Below are positions 43,201 through 54,421 of a stretch of DNA of 64,000 bases, piece after piece (the stretch's first letter is position 1; every line of letters begins with the position of its first letter). The notes under the pieces are model-generated. The model worked only from the letters and a program-made list of their open reading frames with translations, was not told where the DNA came from and searched no databases. The position numbers were made by a program, and so were the translations under genes. Source of the stretch: Neospora caninum Liverpool (Eukaryota; Apicomplexa; Conoidasida; Eucoccidiorida; Sarcocystidae); assembly GCF_000208865.1 (NCBI RefSeq), contig NC_018390.1, forward strand, positions 3,304,270 to 3,368,269, written 5' to 3'.

Positions 43201-45938
43201 CTTTGAAACGTTTCCATCTTCTTCTATTGCTCTTTGTAACGTGTTTGCCACGAACACACATTCCTGCCTTCCGTGTCGATCTCAGTCTCTCGCCCTCTTC
43301 TCTTTCTTCTTCTGCTTTTCCTCGTCGTTCCCCCGTTCTCTTTCTCGGGACTTACAGCGGACCAAACAGTGTGCACATCTCGGCACGTCCGGAGCGATCC
43401 TCGCTTGTTCCCATCGTCGAGAATGGACGACACGGAAAGCAGCGACTCCTTCCGCCAGCGATTCCAAAAGTGGGCAAAGCGCGAGGCGAGCAGCGAGCGA
43501 AGAGCGACGGAAGCAGTGTAGCGACACCCCGCGTCTCTCTCCCGCGTGTCCTCGCATGGTGCCGTCCGATCTCGCCCCGCTGCTTCGGTGTGTGCGGAGC
43601 GCCGGCTGCTCAAGGCGACGTTTCCGCTGTCTCGGCACGCCTCCAGAGAGCCAGGGACAGCCGAGTGCCCAGACGAAAGCCCAGAGGCGCGGGGCGAGAG
43701 TGGACGAGCTGTCTCGCTGCTTGCCTCTGCATTTCGTGCAATATGCTGAAGCGCAGAGAACTCTTTCTCGGCGCCTGCAAGTCGCGCCTCCACAACGGAC
43801 ACTTCGGGAGGGATTCGGGAGGAAGAAAGACAATTCCGTTCCTTCGGCAGAAAAGACAAAGATACGTGGCCGCTGCGCTCGCCCGGTGCACACAGCGCCG
43901 CTCGCGCTGAGGCAAGCACAGCGAAGGAGGACGACGAGGGGGGGGAGGCGGGAGAGGAAGCACACGAGGAAGCAACAGGGTTGTGTGGGGAACCAGGCGA
44001 GTCGCAAGGCAGGAACAGAAGGCCGGCAGTCGCGACAGAACACTCAAATGCGAAGATAACGTTGTGGAGCGTGCATGCGAGGCAAGAATGCGGCTCCTCG
44101 GGTGTATCGCCACCCGTCTGGAGTTTATCTTCGGTGTCTAGACAGTCCCGCCCGAGGTGTTTCTCGCGGCGTTCTGGAGCCCCGCGGCTCCCCGCGGTTT
44201 GTCCCCAATCAGGGAGCGCTGGCCAGGCTCCGCTCTCGTGCTTTTCGCCTCTGCAGCGCGAGCACAGTGTTTCGCGCTCTCGACTTGTGTCGCTCTCTTG
44301 CCACTGACGCGACACCTGCGGGACGGCGGGGAAGGCGCACAGACGTTGCAGAGCCTCGTTGCGACACGAGAAGAAAACGTCGATGAGAGACGAGGCGTGC
44401 GTGCGCGACGGCTGAGAAGAGACGAGCGGAGACAAAGACGGGGATGGCGGAAACGCGGAAGACGTAGACGCGAAGCAAGTCCGCTCGTCGTGGAAGGAAG
44501 AAGTGTCAGAAAGCAGAGGCGTGAGGCTGGGTTTTGTCGTGCTCCACGGAAGCAGAAGAAGCGTCGCCGCAGCCTGTAGTGCTGCGCGCGAAGAGAGAAG
44601 AGGCGCCGACAGACTTTGCAAGGTGTACGTACACAACATCTTGAGGAGCAGAGCTTCCTCTTTGCGCGTTTGGGTCAGAATCACGCGGCAGTCTCCGACC
44701 AACGTGGAAACCGTTTCCTTCTTCCGCAGGCCTGCCTCTTCACTGTCGCCATCCGAACGTCCGTTGAGTGGTTCTTGGCCCTCATCCGAGAGAGACGGAG
44801 ACGCGCGGGAAGCGTGGCGCTCGCACACCGTGTCGAGAGTCTCTGCTAGGCTGCGGCGTTGAGTCGGCAGGTCCACGCAGAGGAGGCGAAACGCGCCGAG
44901 GAAAGACGCCTCTCGGATGAACCGCCAGAAACGCGAAGTGATTCCCAACTGCACTTGCATCCCCTGGAACAGCACTTGCATAACGAGTTGTCTGCTCGTT
45001 TCCGCATCGCGAGGTGGCGATGCCGTTCCGGAGACGTCCTTCTGGCCCCTCGGAGCAAGGCCAGGAGCCGCGGCGGCCGACGAAGAAGAATCAGACACGC
45101 TGGGCGACTCTCGACCGCCTCGCTTTCGGTCGGCGCGGACACCGAGCGGCGCCCGTTGAGGCTCGACGAAGTCCAAGAGGGAAGCTAGAGGCGACTGGAG
45201 GTTTTCATCCATCCAGCTGTCCAGGGGGGTGGCCTCGAGCAGGAAGGCTTCTTCCGGAGTTTTCCCTCCCGGTTCTCGTCGGTGCGGAGAAGTTGACAGG
45301 GCGCAGAGAGAAAGATCTCCACCTCCACTCTGTTTTCTCCCCGTGAGTCGCCCCGCGTTGTCCTGCCTGCTCCCGTTCCCCCCCCCTAAACGCAGGGAAG
45401 CAGATGCCTCCCTGGCCTCCGTCCCTCTTGCGCTGTCCCCTGTCTCCTTCCCAACCTGGGGCGGCAGGAACGTCGGATTCCGTTCTTCTTCCTCTCCATG
45501 GTATCTCCCTTCGTCTTCCCTTTTGCAGAGGCCCTGGATGATCGCGCAGACGCGAGACGCGTGACTGTCGAGGTCCGTGGCGGCTTTGACCATCGCCTGA
45601 ATGGAGTCGGTCGAATGGAGAAACGAAAGGTACCGCAGCCCGATCAAGTTCCTCAACTCTTCGGCTCTCGACGCCTGCTGAACCGTCAGAGTGCTGAGCA
45701 CCTTCTGGACGTGGCTGACCGTCTCCGCGCCCGGAGGGTTCCCCGCGGCTCCCGACGCGAAGAGGCGCTCGATGACGGAGACAGGTGACGGCGACATGAG
45801 AAGAAGAGACAGAAAGTCGAGGTGGTTGTCTCCGGGCGGAAAAGCTGAAGACCGCGAGTTTGTGGAAGGCGAGGGAGCGGCAGATGCAGACAGTGAAGAC
45901 GAACGCGAAGGGCGCACAGAGGCGGCGACAGCAGCCAT
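37269..45938 (-). CDS. COG1: COG1-like subunit of the conserved oligomeric Golgi complex
   Basis: Eight minus-strand exons: 45938-43356, 42976-42583, 42285-41104, 40696-40576, 40193-39537, 39295-39117, 38553-38425 and 37798-37269. All phases agree, giving 1,924 residues. COG tethers retrograde vesicles at the Golgi. Identification rests on the N-terminal Vps51/COG1-type block (about residues 85-140), EELRNLIGLRYLSFLHSTDS then IQAMVKAATDLDSHAS, which matches the COG1 pattern of an LR..VG.RY core followed by a helix. Further C-terminal matches are LSRLLFDMHMLLFVF, ACGLLFCPLLT and RERFQLLPVFS. The protein is about twice the length of human COG1 (980) because of Ser/Pro/Glu-rich inserts, including a run of 13 Ser. 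Exon 1 alone is 861 codons. The ATG at 45938 has good context; the frame upstream runs through a (TA)n tract. Other Vps51-family tethers are the main alternative. Confidence 0.83.
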
Positions 45939-46174
45939 GGCGTAAACAGTCGAACGAGCGGGAAACAAAGGTAGAACGTTGCTCGAGAGAAGAGTCGCCG
46001 AGAAGTCAGGAGCCCTGCGACCGACGCGAGGACTGACAAACAGACGGGGAAAGACCGGGAAAGACAAGAAAGGAAAGGGGGAAGGAAAAAGGGAAGAGTT
46101 CCTCAGACACTCGATTCCAATGGAGAGAGAACCAAAAGCAAGCGCATACGCCAGGAAAGCGGGAGACAAAGAGA

Positions 46175-46209
46175 ATCCAGTGTATATCCAGTGTAAATCC
46201 AGTGTATAC

Positions 46210-46242
<33 letters not shown>

Positions 46243-46245
46243 CAT
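46175..46245. repeat. Short tandem repeat and (TA)n in the COG1 5' region
   Basis: Three copies of an ATCCAGTGTA-type 12-base unit (46175-46206), then CATA units and TA repeats to 46245, about 240-310 bases upstream of the COG1 start. Confidence 0.9.
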
Positions 46246-46812
46246 GGAGACGGGTTAGCGTGAGTCACGCGTGGAGATAACACGCTCGCATCGTCCCGTA
46301 TACCCGCTCCTTCAGTTGGTCTCCATTTTCGGACGAGACCACAAAAACACACGGGCACGCTTTCCCATCTCGCGCGCGCGGAAATGGACACGGATTTCCC
46401 TGCGGTTTCTGGTTGCCCAAAGGCGCGCGCGGAGTGCGCCGCTCGCGGCCTGTTCGCTCGTCTTTTCGAGCCTCGCGACGCCCGAACGAAGAGAAGCCGG
46501 TGTGAGGAACTCGAGAGAACGGAAATGTGCAAGAAAAAAAGTGAATAAAAAGCGCAATAGACGTTTGCCTTGAGGCAGGGAAGGCAGAGACTTCGGGCTG
46601 TACAGAGGTTTTCAGAACCGGGGTGTGCTGTGGAAATCCGAGAGCTTGAGCGTCTCAGTTTTCCGTCGCAGAATCAGACTTTTTGGCGACTACGAAGAGC
46701 CAGAGAACCGAACTATCTGAGAACCCGACACATCTTCGAAGCCTTGGGAAAGAGTGAACAAAGTGGCAAGAATACATCTGCGAGGCAAAAACCACGGCTC
46801 CCTCACAGCTGC

Positions 46813-47052
46813 ATGTCCACCTCTTCGAGTCTAGATCCGGTGGCGGTGTTTAGCAAGGGTGGGGCCTCGCGTTCAGACGCATTCTTTCAAAACAGCCGAT
46901 TTCTTTCCTTCGTCAAGAATGAGGCTAGAGAGAGCGCCGCTTGCTTTTGCGCAGGAGGCTCGGTGTCTTGCGAGAAGCTGCAGGAGGCTGACGCCGCACC
47001 GGCATCGGCAACAGACTGCGCAGCGGAAGTCGGGAAAACCAAAGGGGAATGA
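46813..47052 (+). CDS. Possible small protein (79 residues), weak
   Basis: The ATG at 46813 opens a frame starting MSTSSSLDPVAVF and running to a stop at 47050-47052. The frame is open for about 80 codons further upstream without an ATG. No domain, signal or membrane segment is seen. It would be divergent from COG1. It may be a chance frame or an exon of a longer gene. Confidence 0.25.
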   Translation: MSTSSSLDPVAVFSKGGASRSDAFFQNSRFLSFVKNEARESAACFCAGGSVSCEKLQEADAAPASATDCAAEVGKTKGE

Positions 47053-50000
47053 CCGTTTTCCGAGAATAGAAGGCCAAGCTGGCTAGTGCGACGGAGAATC
47101 TAACGCATCGGACGGAGTTGGAGCTTTCGTTTCCAACGTGGTCACCTTCAGATGCCGACGACGGTGGTTGCCTGATACGAGTGCCTTGCATGTCATGCAT
47201 CTCAGCCGTGTCCCGTCGGTTGCATGCAGCGAAGGGAACCAGCCGCGGCTACGCGAGATCGAGCTGCTCTAGCACTCGGTGAAAATTTTCCTAGTGTTTC
47301 AGGAACGTTGCGCCCTAAACATAAATTGAGCGGGCGCGCCTTTGCTGGGGGAGAGAAGGGAGCGGTGTGTATGCAGAAGGAATCGCGGGTGGATTTTGCC
47401 TTCTTCGGCGACTGGCTGCGCGGCTCCGTCATGTCCGTACAGCAACAAAAGTTTTCGCTCAACTTTGTTGCATGGTGTGGCGCAGTGGAAGGCAGCATGC
47501 GGCCCATTTTGTTCCTGTGGGGAGGCAGGACACTCAGTCTTCTTGCGTGAGTCGCAATCGAATGACGGAATGAGACGACGGGACGGGTTCTCGTGATGCC
47601 TGTCTCGCATTGAGATACCCACAGGGATAAGCACGTATCGATAGCTTGTGAATCCATTAACTGAATTACAAAGGTACACTTCGAATTCGCAGAATTTAAG
47701 GTAATTCCCGGGCCATCCAACTGGTCATCAGCGTCATGCCCACCGCTTCGTTTTTGTCTTCGAACGCGCACCGTACGGAGACGTCCGGCCTACTTCGCTG
47801 CAGGAAGTTAACGGTGGATCTGTTGTATACACATGGGTTTTGGACCGAAGCGTATGAAGTGCATTAGTGACAAATTCGGAACTCGTTGACAGTTGCCGGA
47901 ACTACGTCGTCAGCAGAAGAACAGAAGACCACAGAGGCAGCACCGGCGATGGATGTGTACCCGCACGCTTGAGAGGACAGGAGTGAGAGAACAGTTTTCT
48001 CGTCTCGGTTTGCGTGGAAGAAGCTGTGCCACTTGTCGCATACTGTAGTCACCAGCGCTAGCTGTCCCTCCGACATTTGCTGCAGATGCATGCGAGCGCA
48101 AAAGAGAACCCCAAACATACGGAACGTTCGAGAACCGGCTGAACTCGTCAGTTACAAGGTAGGCGGGAGCTGCGTACGCCACTGGACTGCAGTGGTTTTC
48201 CATGGCGTGGACACAGCCGCGCAGTGCCGGACTTGGTAAGGGCGGGTGCGTGGTCTGACGAACCCCGAACTCTGGCATTTGCCGATCTTAAATCAGCCGC
48301 ATGGATCAGTCTCAATTTCATTCGTCTTTTCACGGATTGCACTGATGTGGTTTCAAAAGGAAGTCGTTTATACACGACACAGTGAACCGCGGTCCCTTTG
48401 GTCAATACCTTGAAGGTGAAGGATCCATCATGCTCTGTGTGATCCGTATCTTCATTTTCGTTCGGTCAAGCATAGAGCGTTAATCGGGATCGATGCAAAC
48501 GACGGTGTCACCAGAATTTCCGCCGACACGATCAATGCTCTTCCAGGTGAAAGGCAAAAGACAGGTGCGGCAGCAGTCGTGGACACACGCATCGTTAGCC
48601 TATAGATTGCGGCACCCTTCTGGTACCCCCGAAAGGATGAAGGCGACACGTCACAGGGAGATCAGTTGTCGTCGAAGGAGAAGCGGATTGTTTGCTTCCC
48701 GGGAAAGTTGGGCGGGTTGGGCCACGCCTAACAGTAAGGAGCTGCGTTGAATGATACGGGGTTCAACACATAGTAACCCATGACACTCTGCCGTAAGGGG
48801 ATGAGCGCGCGGAGGCGGGAGACGGCGCACGCCTCGCAGCGTTCAGCCATCTCGGCCAGTGGGTACGCAGTCGGGAATCTGTGCAAATGTTCTTTCAGCA
48901 TTAGCAGCAGGCAGACGCAGGACAGCGGGAAGCACGAGGGTGCCCCCGAGTTGCACATTCTTCCCGCCCGGGCTCGCGTTGCGCTTGACAAACTCGCGGG
49001 TGCACACTTAGCCAAGAACGAACTGCTTGACATCAGAAGCTTATGAAAAGGATCGCTTTCGTCTTCAGAGTTTCAGTGCACAAACTCGAGGGCAAAAGAG
49101 TTTCGTAGTTACCGCTGGAAACCAGAGGGATACACTTTTGCGATAACGGCTCTGGGCTCTCAGTGGCGGCCGGCAGACCACAACGTTGTACATGTTCGGT
49201 TCATTGGGGCGCAAAAGAAAGATAGCTCGTCCATATCGGGTAAACACACCTGACTAGACGTGTTAGCACTTCAATCAATCTCAATATCAAGTTCGCAACC
49301 ACGCCGTTGCGGCGACGCCGGAAGATTGGCTGTCAGCCCCCGTTGCGTAATTTGCCACCTGAGACTGTCTTCTAAGAGATACGACTCGCATCCATGCGCA
49401 TATTCGAGTTATTATGGCTACTCTACGTTCAAGAATGAACCTCAATGCACTTCTCGCTCTCAGTTGTTGGAGGAGAGCCTCGCCGCCACAGTGTCGGAAG
49501 CAGTGAAGGCGTCAACATTGCTGGTCACCCTGAAAGAGTCCCGTGGATAAAATCAACAGCAATTGCTTGGCCGCAGCCTAACTCTAGCCTGAAAATAGGG
49601 TTATCCGTTGTAAATGTAACGTTCTCCGCTTCGGATCTGAATACGTTAGTGGTTTGTGTCCAGTACATTCCATGCACACGCGCAAGGAGTCCGGTGCCGG
49701 TTCGCCTGCAGTTAATGACTCGCCGGCGGAAAAGCGAATGTCCAACAAAAAAGCAGAAAAGTTGAGGCCTTCTTCTACGGTACGTTTGCCGTGAAAAGAC
49801 AAGGAATTGGCGATTGGTGAGCTAGCGCCATCTAACAAAACTCGTTGGGAACCAGGGTCGGAATCTTGCTGGGTCACCGAGCATAAAAAGCTCGAGGACA
49901 TGCAGAGGCGTTTGAGAACTCACGAACCGCGGGAAGAACAGAGCAACAAAGTTTTTTGTTTTTCATGTAAGGTCTCTAGCAAACGTGCCTGATAAAGAGA

Positions 50001-50053
50001 TATAAATAAAAGGGTCGGCCTAATTCGCCGTCAAGTCCCGCAATCAACTTTGT
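47053..50053. other. Microsatellite-free spacer
   Basis: 3 kb of mid-GC DNA with no simple repeats. Frames of up to 189 codons occur but overlap on both strands, mostly lack ATG starts, and show no domain. No gene is called. Confidence 0.5.
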
Positions 50054-50137
50054 TGCACGAAGTGGGATTTGAACCCACGCGGACTACTGTCCACCAGAAC
50101 TTGAGTCTGGCGCCTTAGACCACTCGGCCATCCGTGC
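50054..50137 (-). tRNA. tRNA-Leu (anticodon CAA)
   Basis: The 84-base minus-strand gene folds as a class II tRNA. The acceptor stem pairs GCACGGA with TTCGTGC (one G-T pair), followed by discriminator A. The A box TGGCCGAGTGG and the B box GGTTCAAATCC are intact. The anticodon loop CTCAAGT, closed by CCAGA/TCTGG, gives CAA, reading Leu codon TTG. A long variable arm is present, as expected for Leu. No intron interrupts the anticodon loop, whereas this isoacceptor has an intron in many eukaryotes. CCA is not encoded. A T run about 40 bases past the 3' end (near 50010) could stop RNA polymerase III. Confidence 0.97.
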
Positions 50138-50161
50138 GAAAATGGAGGGGCTCCATTTTCG
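50137..50161. other. Perfect palindrome abutting the tRNA 5' end
   Basis: Eleven-base arms CGAAAATGGAG and CTCCATTTTCG are separated by GGG. The left arm starts at the last base of the tRNA gene. A nested AGGGGC/GCCCCT pairing (50146-50151 with 50161-50166) is also possible. Confidence 0.9.
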
Positions 50162-50787
50162 CCCCTCAAAATGTGTTTCACGGGGTGTGAGATCATCAGC
50201 TGCCAGGAATTCCGCTTTAACTGCCTCTGCGTATGTTTTTTTGCTTATCTACATCAGGCGGTAGCTCCAGATGCCCTCTGATTTGGCTCTGTCTACTCGA
50301 CGCTTTCTGGAGGCTGCCAGGAAGATGCGTTTGCATGAAGGAGGCGGTTAAAACGGCCGTAGGTTTTTCCTGCATAACTGCCGGCGCAACACGTCGATGG
50401 CCACGCTGTCATCTTGATGGGAGCTTTCAGCGTTTTTGACGAAGCTGCAACTTCGGTGGGTTGCACGAGGATGTATCGCTGTGTAAATCCTTCCTTGCCG
50501 CTGATGTGAGTGTATATCCGCGGCGATTGTCGCGTTGTGAAGGCAGCCAGGTCACCCGTGGGGAATCATGAAACAGATTTCACTGTGAGCTTTTCCCGGA
50601 GTTGATGCTCGTCCTTGTCGAAAAAAATTGTGTCTGTTTCCCGGTGCAAGAGTGCGTGGACACACACGACTCTTCTCTGCATAGCTCGAGAGGCGCACTT
50701 CGGTTCGTGCATGCTCGCGTGTTCGCTTCACGAACTTTACATTCTGTTTCCGCTCGCTCTCACACTCCCTTCTGTCCCTGTGTTAGA

Positions 50788-51051
50788 ATGAAGCGACGAG
50801 CAAATCGGAGTGGTGGGGATCCCGCAGCAGCGAGAGGCGACGTCAGGGTTGGGGTCTCTGAGGCACGTTCACCGCCTCTGATCATGAGAGAAAGAGTCGG
50901 TCTCATGCAAATGGAAGTGGCTTATGAACCGGGAATGTTTCGCTGTCTGGGAATCCCAGTAAAAGCCACTCATGTCATGGCCTTCCTCTTCTTCGCAGTC
51001 GTTATGTTGTGGATTGTGAACACAAGACTGGCTGGGACCAGAATTGAGTGA
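50788..51051 (+). CDS. Possible 87-residue single-pass membrane protein
   Basis: An ATG at 50788 opens 87 codons to the stop at 51049-51051. The N-terminal 30 residues are Arg/Gly/Ala-rich (MKRRANRSGGDPAAARGDVR). A C-terminal hydrophobic segment, HVMAFLFFAVVMLWIV (about residues 63-78), leaves a short basic tail, suggesting a tail-anchored or type II membrane protein. An in-frame ATG at 50605 would add 61 residues; the stretch between reads more like leader sequence. The layout (short polar N-terminus, one C-terminal span) recalls Sec61 beta, but its diagnostic motif is not clear, so the family is left open. Confidence 0.45.
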   Translation: MKRRANRSGGDPAAARGDVRVGVSEARSPPLIMRERVGLMQMEVAYEPGMFRCLGIPVKATHVMAFLFFAVVMLWIVNTRLAGTRIE

Positions 51052-51927
51052 GATGCAGAGGGGCTAGAGAGGCCGCGATGGTTGTTTTTCCCGTTCACCC
51101 AACGAAAACTACAGCGTGCTATTAAGTAAAGACTTCATGGTTTTTTGGAGTTTTATTTTTGAGAGCTTGTGGGGCCGCGAGATGATGTACCATGCCACCT
51201 TGCGGTTTTCCGCGCACTGACAAACACACCAGCAGCAGTGGCAATGCCCACACTGACTGGATTCGTCCGAACAACAACTCTTCGGATATTCAAGGTCAAC
51301 TTCACGTGTTGAGAATCGCGGATGACAGAGAGCTAAAAGAGTCGATACCGCTTATGCACAGCACACAGAGTACAGGCACTCTATTCTCGGGGGGAGGGAC
51401 CAGAAGAACAGCCGTCTGTGGTTCTAGAGCGGCCGCGGTCCGAGCTCATCGTCCTTCGTGTCCACTGCTGTACCCCTAAAAGAAAGGAGACGTATATGTA
51501 TTTATGTGTATATTTGCAACTGCCGTCTCCTTGCGCCTCACTCCGTTTATCTTCATACGTGTCCTCTTCCGGTCATCTTTTATTTTATCACCCGTGCCTG
51601 GCTTTGTCGCTTGCTTGCTCCCTTGTCGGTGGATATCGTCCACACTGGAGTTGTAGCCAGTAAATCGAGCATCATCTGTGTATCGGTGGCGTACAAGCAC
51701 CAGCTGTTCCCTGTCAGCATGGTCACTAACGCCACCGGAGGAGTGACACGCGCCATACGGACGACAACGAGATCTACTGAGTTAGTCTATTACTGGATGC
51801 TCCACAAGAGGCTGCGTTGAGCAATAATCTATCCAGTCTCAAGGAAGCCTGTTCCCAGTACGTCGCATGGCAAGTCGATACTTAACGTGACACGAGACAC
51901 GGCCGCGCCTTTGCCGAGTCTCCTTAC

Positions 51928-52896
51928 CCTTCGCCGCATGCTAGGCACGCCGCCACAGCACCTCTACAAACTCGATCACTACCGACAGACGTCAAAACCA
52001 TTTCTCCGCGATGTGTCTCGCAGGTGGGGTCCGACTGTGAGCCTTGGCTATTGATCGCTTCGCCAAATTCCATGCGGTAGCAAGGAGCTGTAAACGGTGT
52101 TGAACCGTCCGTAACCAGTGTTACAGGCCTTTCCGTCCCAAGGCCACACAATAGAAGAAGTTCGATATGGGTAGCGGTGGGATCGTAACCGTCTCCATTC
52201 CGAAACGCCGCACTCCTGTAAAAAGACCAGCCTTGCTCTGTGCTTGCAACCACGGCGTCTCTTGGACACCACGTGGTCCAGTTTTAGCATTGATAATGCC
52301 ATGCATTTCGTTCGTATGCACATGTAAACAGCGAACCCGCGTGGCATCAACCTCATGGGCTTTGAGGCTAGGCAGGAGTAAAGTAGTACGCTGTGCCCGC
52401 GACGTCAAGCAATACCCACAGGCAACGACTGGGATCCCCTTGCGTAGATCCATACAGGACGCTTGTGGGTGCTCTGTCCACTGAAAAAATCCCGATCACA
52501 TTCCTCTAAATAGCGCTGCTGATCCGACCATTCCATAGCACCGGCGGTTCTGTTCCTCCTCTCCCTCGGATACATCGCGGTGCGACTTCTCAGAAGGTAA
52601 CTTCCTGATGCGGGTTCCCATGGTATCAAACTCCAGTCGTACGGCCAAGCACTGCGAGGGTCTAATGGGTGATCGCTGCTGGACACGCCATCCCCGTCCG
52701 CCGCAAGGTCAGTAAGTTTACTCCTGCAAAGTGAGGTACCACTGGCAATGTCTAAGTCCGAATCCACTCGAGAAAGAAAGACGCTTTTTCTGGACTGCCG
52801 TTGAAGACGAGAGATACACCGGCTGGGAGCGGGATACACTTTCTCGTCTAATGTGAGCTTACTACTGTGAGGCTCTTTACATGTCCGTGGCGTCAT
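51928..52896 (-). CDS. Weak candidate two-exon gene, unknown product
   Basis: The minus-strand ATG at 52896 opens 160 codons to a possible donor at 52416. A possible acceptor at 52238 restarts an open exon 52237-51928, ending at a GTAAGG donor. Both ends agree in phase (phase 1 in between), and the join reads on with good Trp/Tyr/Phe content (SLPVEQGWSFYRSAAF). No domain is recognised and no downstream exon was found. Frames are also open on the plus strand here, so this may be chance. Confidence 0.25.
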
Positions 52897-54421
52897 GTCC
52901 CGAGCAGCAGCACGGCTGATTCTTCTTCATTCTGTGCTATTCTGGCCCAAAGAGGACCGCGTTGACGGAATCCCACGAAGGGTGTTCTACCTCAGCACTT
53001 GCGCATCTCTTTTCGTCTCAAGGGTTGCCGCCACATTCTTTCCCCTTTTTTCATCCCATGCTGTACTCAAAAGAGCCCAGGATTCGCCACGGTCTCTCTC
53101 GGCTCTGGCGCCTCGTTGCAAAGAAGGACGAGAAAAAAATGTGCATAGTGTGTACACACTGACATCTTGCTAACAGTCTGTTCCCGTTTCACACAAGAGC
53201 AGCGCCACTGCGTGAGCAGAGGACTCGACGTTCTCGCTTATCGGAAATTGCGCTGGGTCTCAGAAGTTGTCAGAAGTTCTTTTCGTCGTCCGGTTTGCGC
53301 GAGGTAGCGGCCTGTTCGGCGGCGCACATCGCACAGCGCTGCATGCAGCGTCGATACTCCGCACGAGAGACAACGGCGCGAAGAACATCGCTTTTCCGAT
53401 CTGCAGACACCACGACCTTCCCTTTCGCTTCTCGGAGCATCAGAAGAAGGGCGCAATGCGTGTGTTTCTTGCGCCTGGTCGAGAATAAAACGGTCTCGCT
53501 CCGGAATCTTAGGTTCCCGTGCCTCGTCGCAGTCAAGAAAAACGCGCGAGTGCGTATCTAGCCATCGCTCGAGCACCGTCCAGCTTTTCCTTTTTTGCTG
53601 ATCGCCAGGTTTTGGAAAAAACCGACTGGAAAGGGAACTTCAATGGCGTACACACTGTCTTCCTTGTCCACCAGGTTTTTCGCTTGCCTAACCATGAGTC
53701 CATGGTGGCTCCGACTTCGCAAAGACCTCGAGGACGGGGCGCCCCGCGAAGGATGTGTCCACCCTCGAATTCCGAGAACGGACTGCCAAGCACGAGTTTC
53801 CTGAGTATAGAGCTCTGCTATGGAGCTCTTCTCTGGAGGAATCCACGGGTTTCCAAGACTTTTTCGTTTTGCTTCCCCTCCACCCGTGATCCTGTCGGAG
53901 TCTTGAGTCTCCTTCCTGGCTCTCGAACTTCTACTCTAAGTCCGGCCCATCCCGCGAGGCACATGCTTTGTCGGTCACAGTCTACAAGGGTGCGTGTGCC
54001 TGTGTCTGCTGGAGACGGCAGCGTCATACGGAGCGAGACAATTCGATCAGTTTGATTGCTTGGGTTGCGCGCGGACCATCTGCGCTGTTCGTTCTTTTTT
54101 GTGCCGTTCCCTCTGTGAGTTTCGTCTTTTCGTTTGAGAATGCATTTTTGAAGCAGTTCCGATCTTCAGGTTCCAGTGCTGCGACCTTGGAGTAATGCCT
54201 CAGGCTGCAAACAAAAACCTCTGAGTCTGGCGCGGCAGTGGCTGCACGGTGGAAGTTCCCTCTCGCAGATGGAGATCCCGACCTCTCTGTTTAAATACTG
54301 TGAATTTGACGCCGTAATCTCCAGCTCTTCGTTTTGCGCTCGGCGATGCATGCACGTGCGCCCTCTTTACCGCCTCTGCGTCTCCCCCCAGGACCGCTGA
54401 GCGCCCTGCGTGCGACATCTC
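52897..54421. other. 5' region of the CLC gene
   Basis: 1.5 kb upstream of the CLC start. A pyrimidine tract ending in CAG at 54391 looks like an acceptor, so a 5' UTR intron is possible. An in-frame TGA just after that acceptor stops any coding extension. No other gene is supported. Confidence 0.45.

Noticed and set aside
43224..46532. 1,102-codon minus-strand frame taken whole as COG1 exon 1
   Set aside because: The part above 45938 translates a (TA)n tract, and the part below 43356 follows a good GTAAGT donor.
47202..47771. 189-codon minus-strand frame
   Set aside because: No ATG start, overlaps an open plus frame, no domain or splice context.
50788..51051. Firm Sec61 beta identification
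   Set aside because: Only the general layout fits; the conserved Pro-Gly-Leu-Lys/Val motif before the membrane span is not clearly present.
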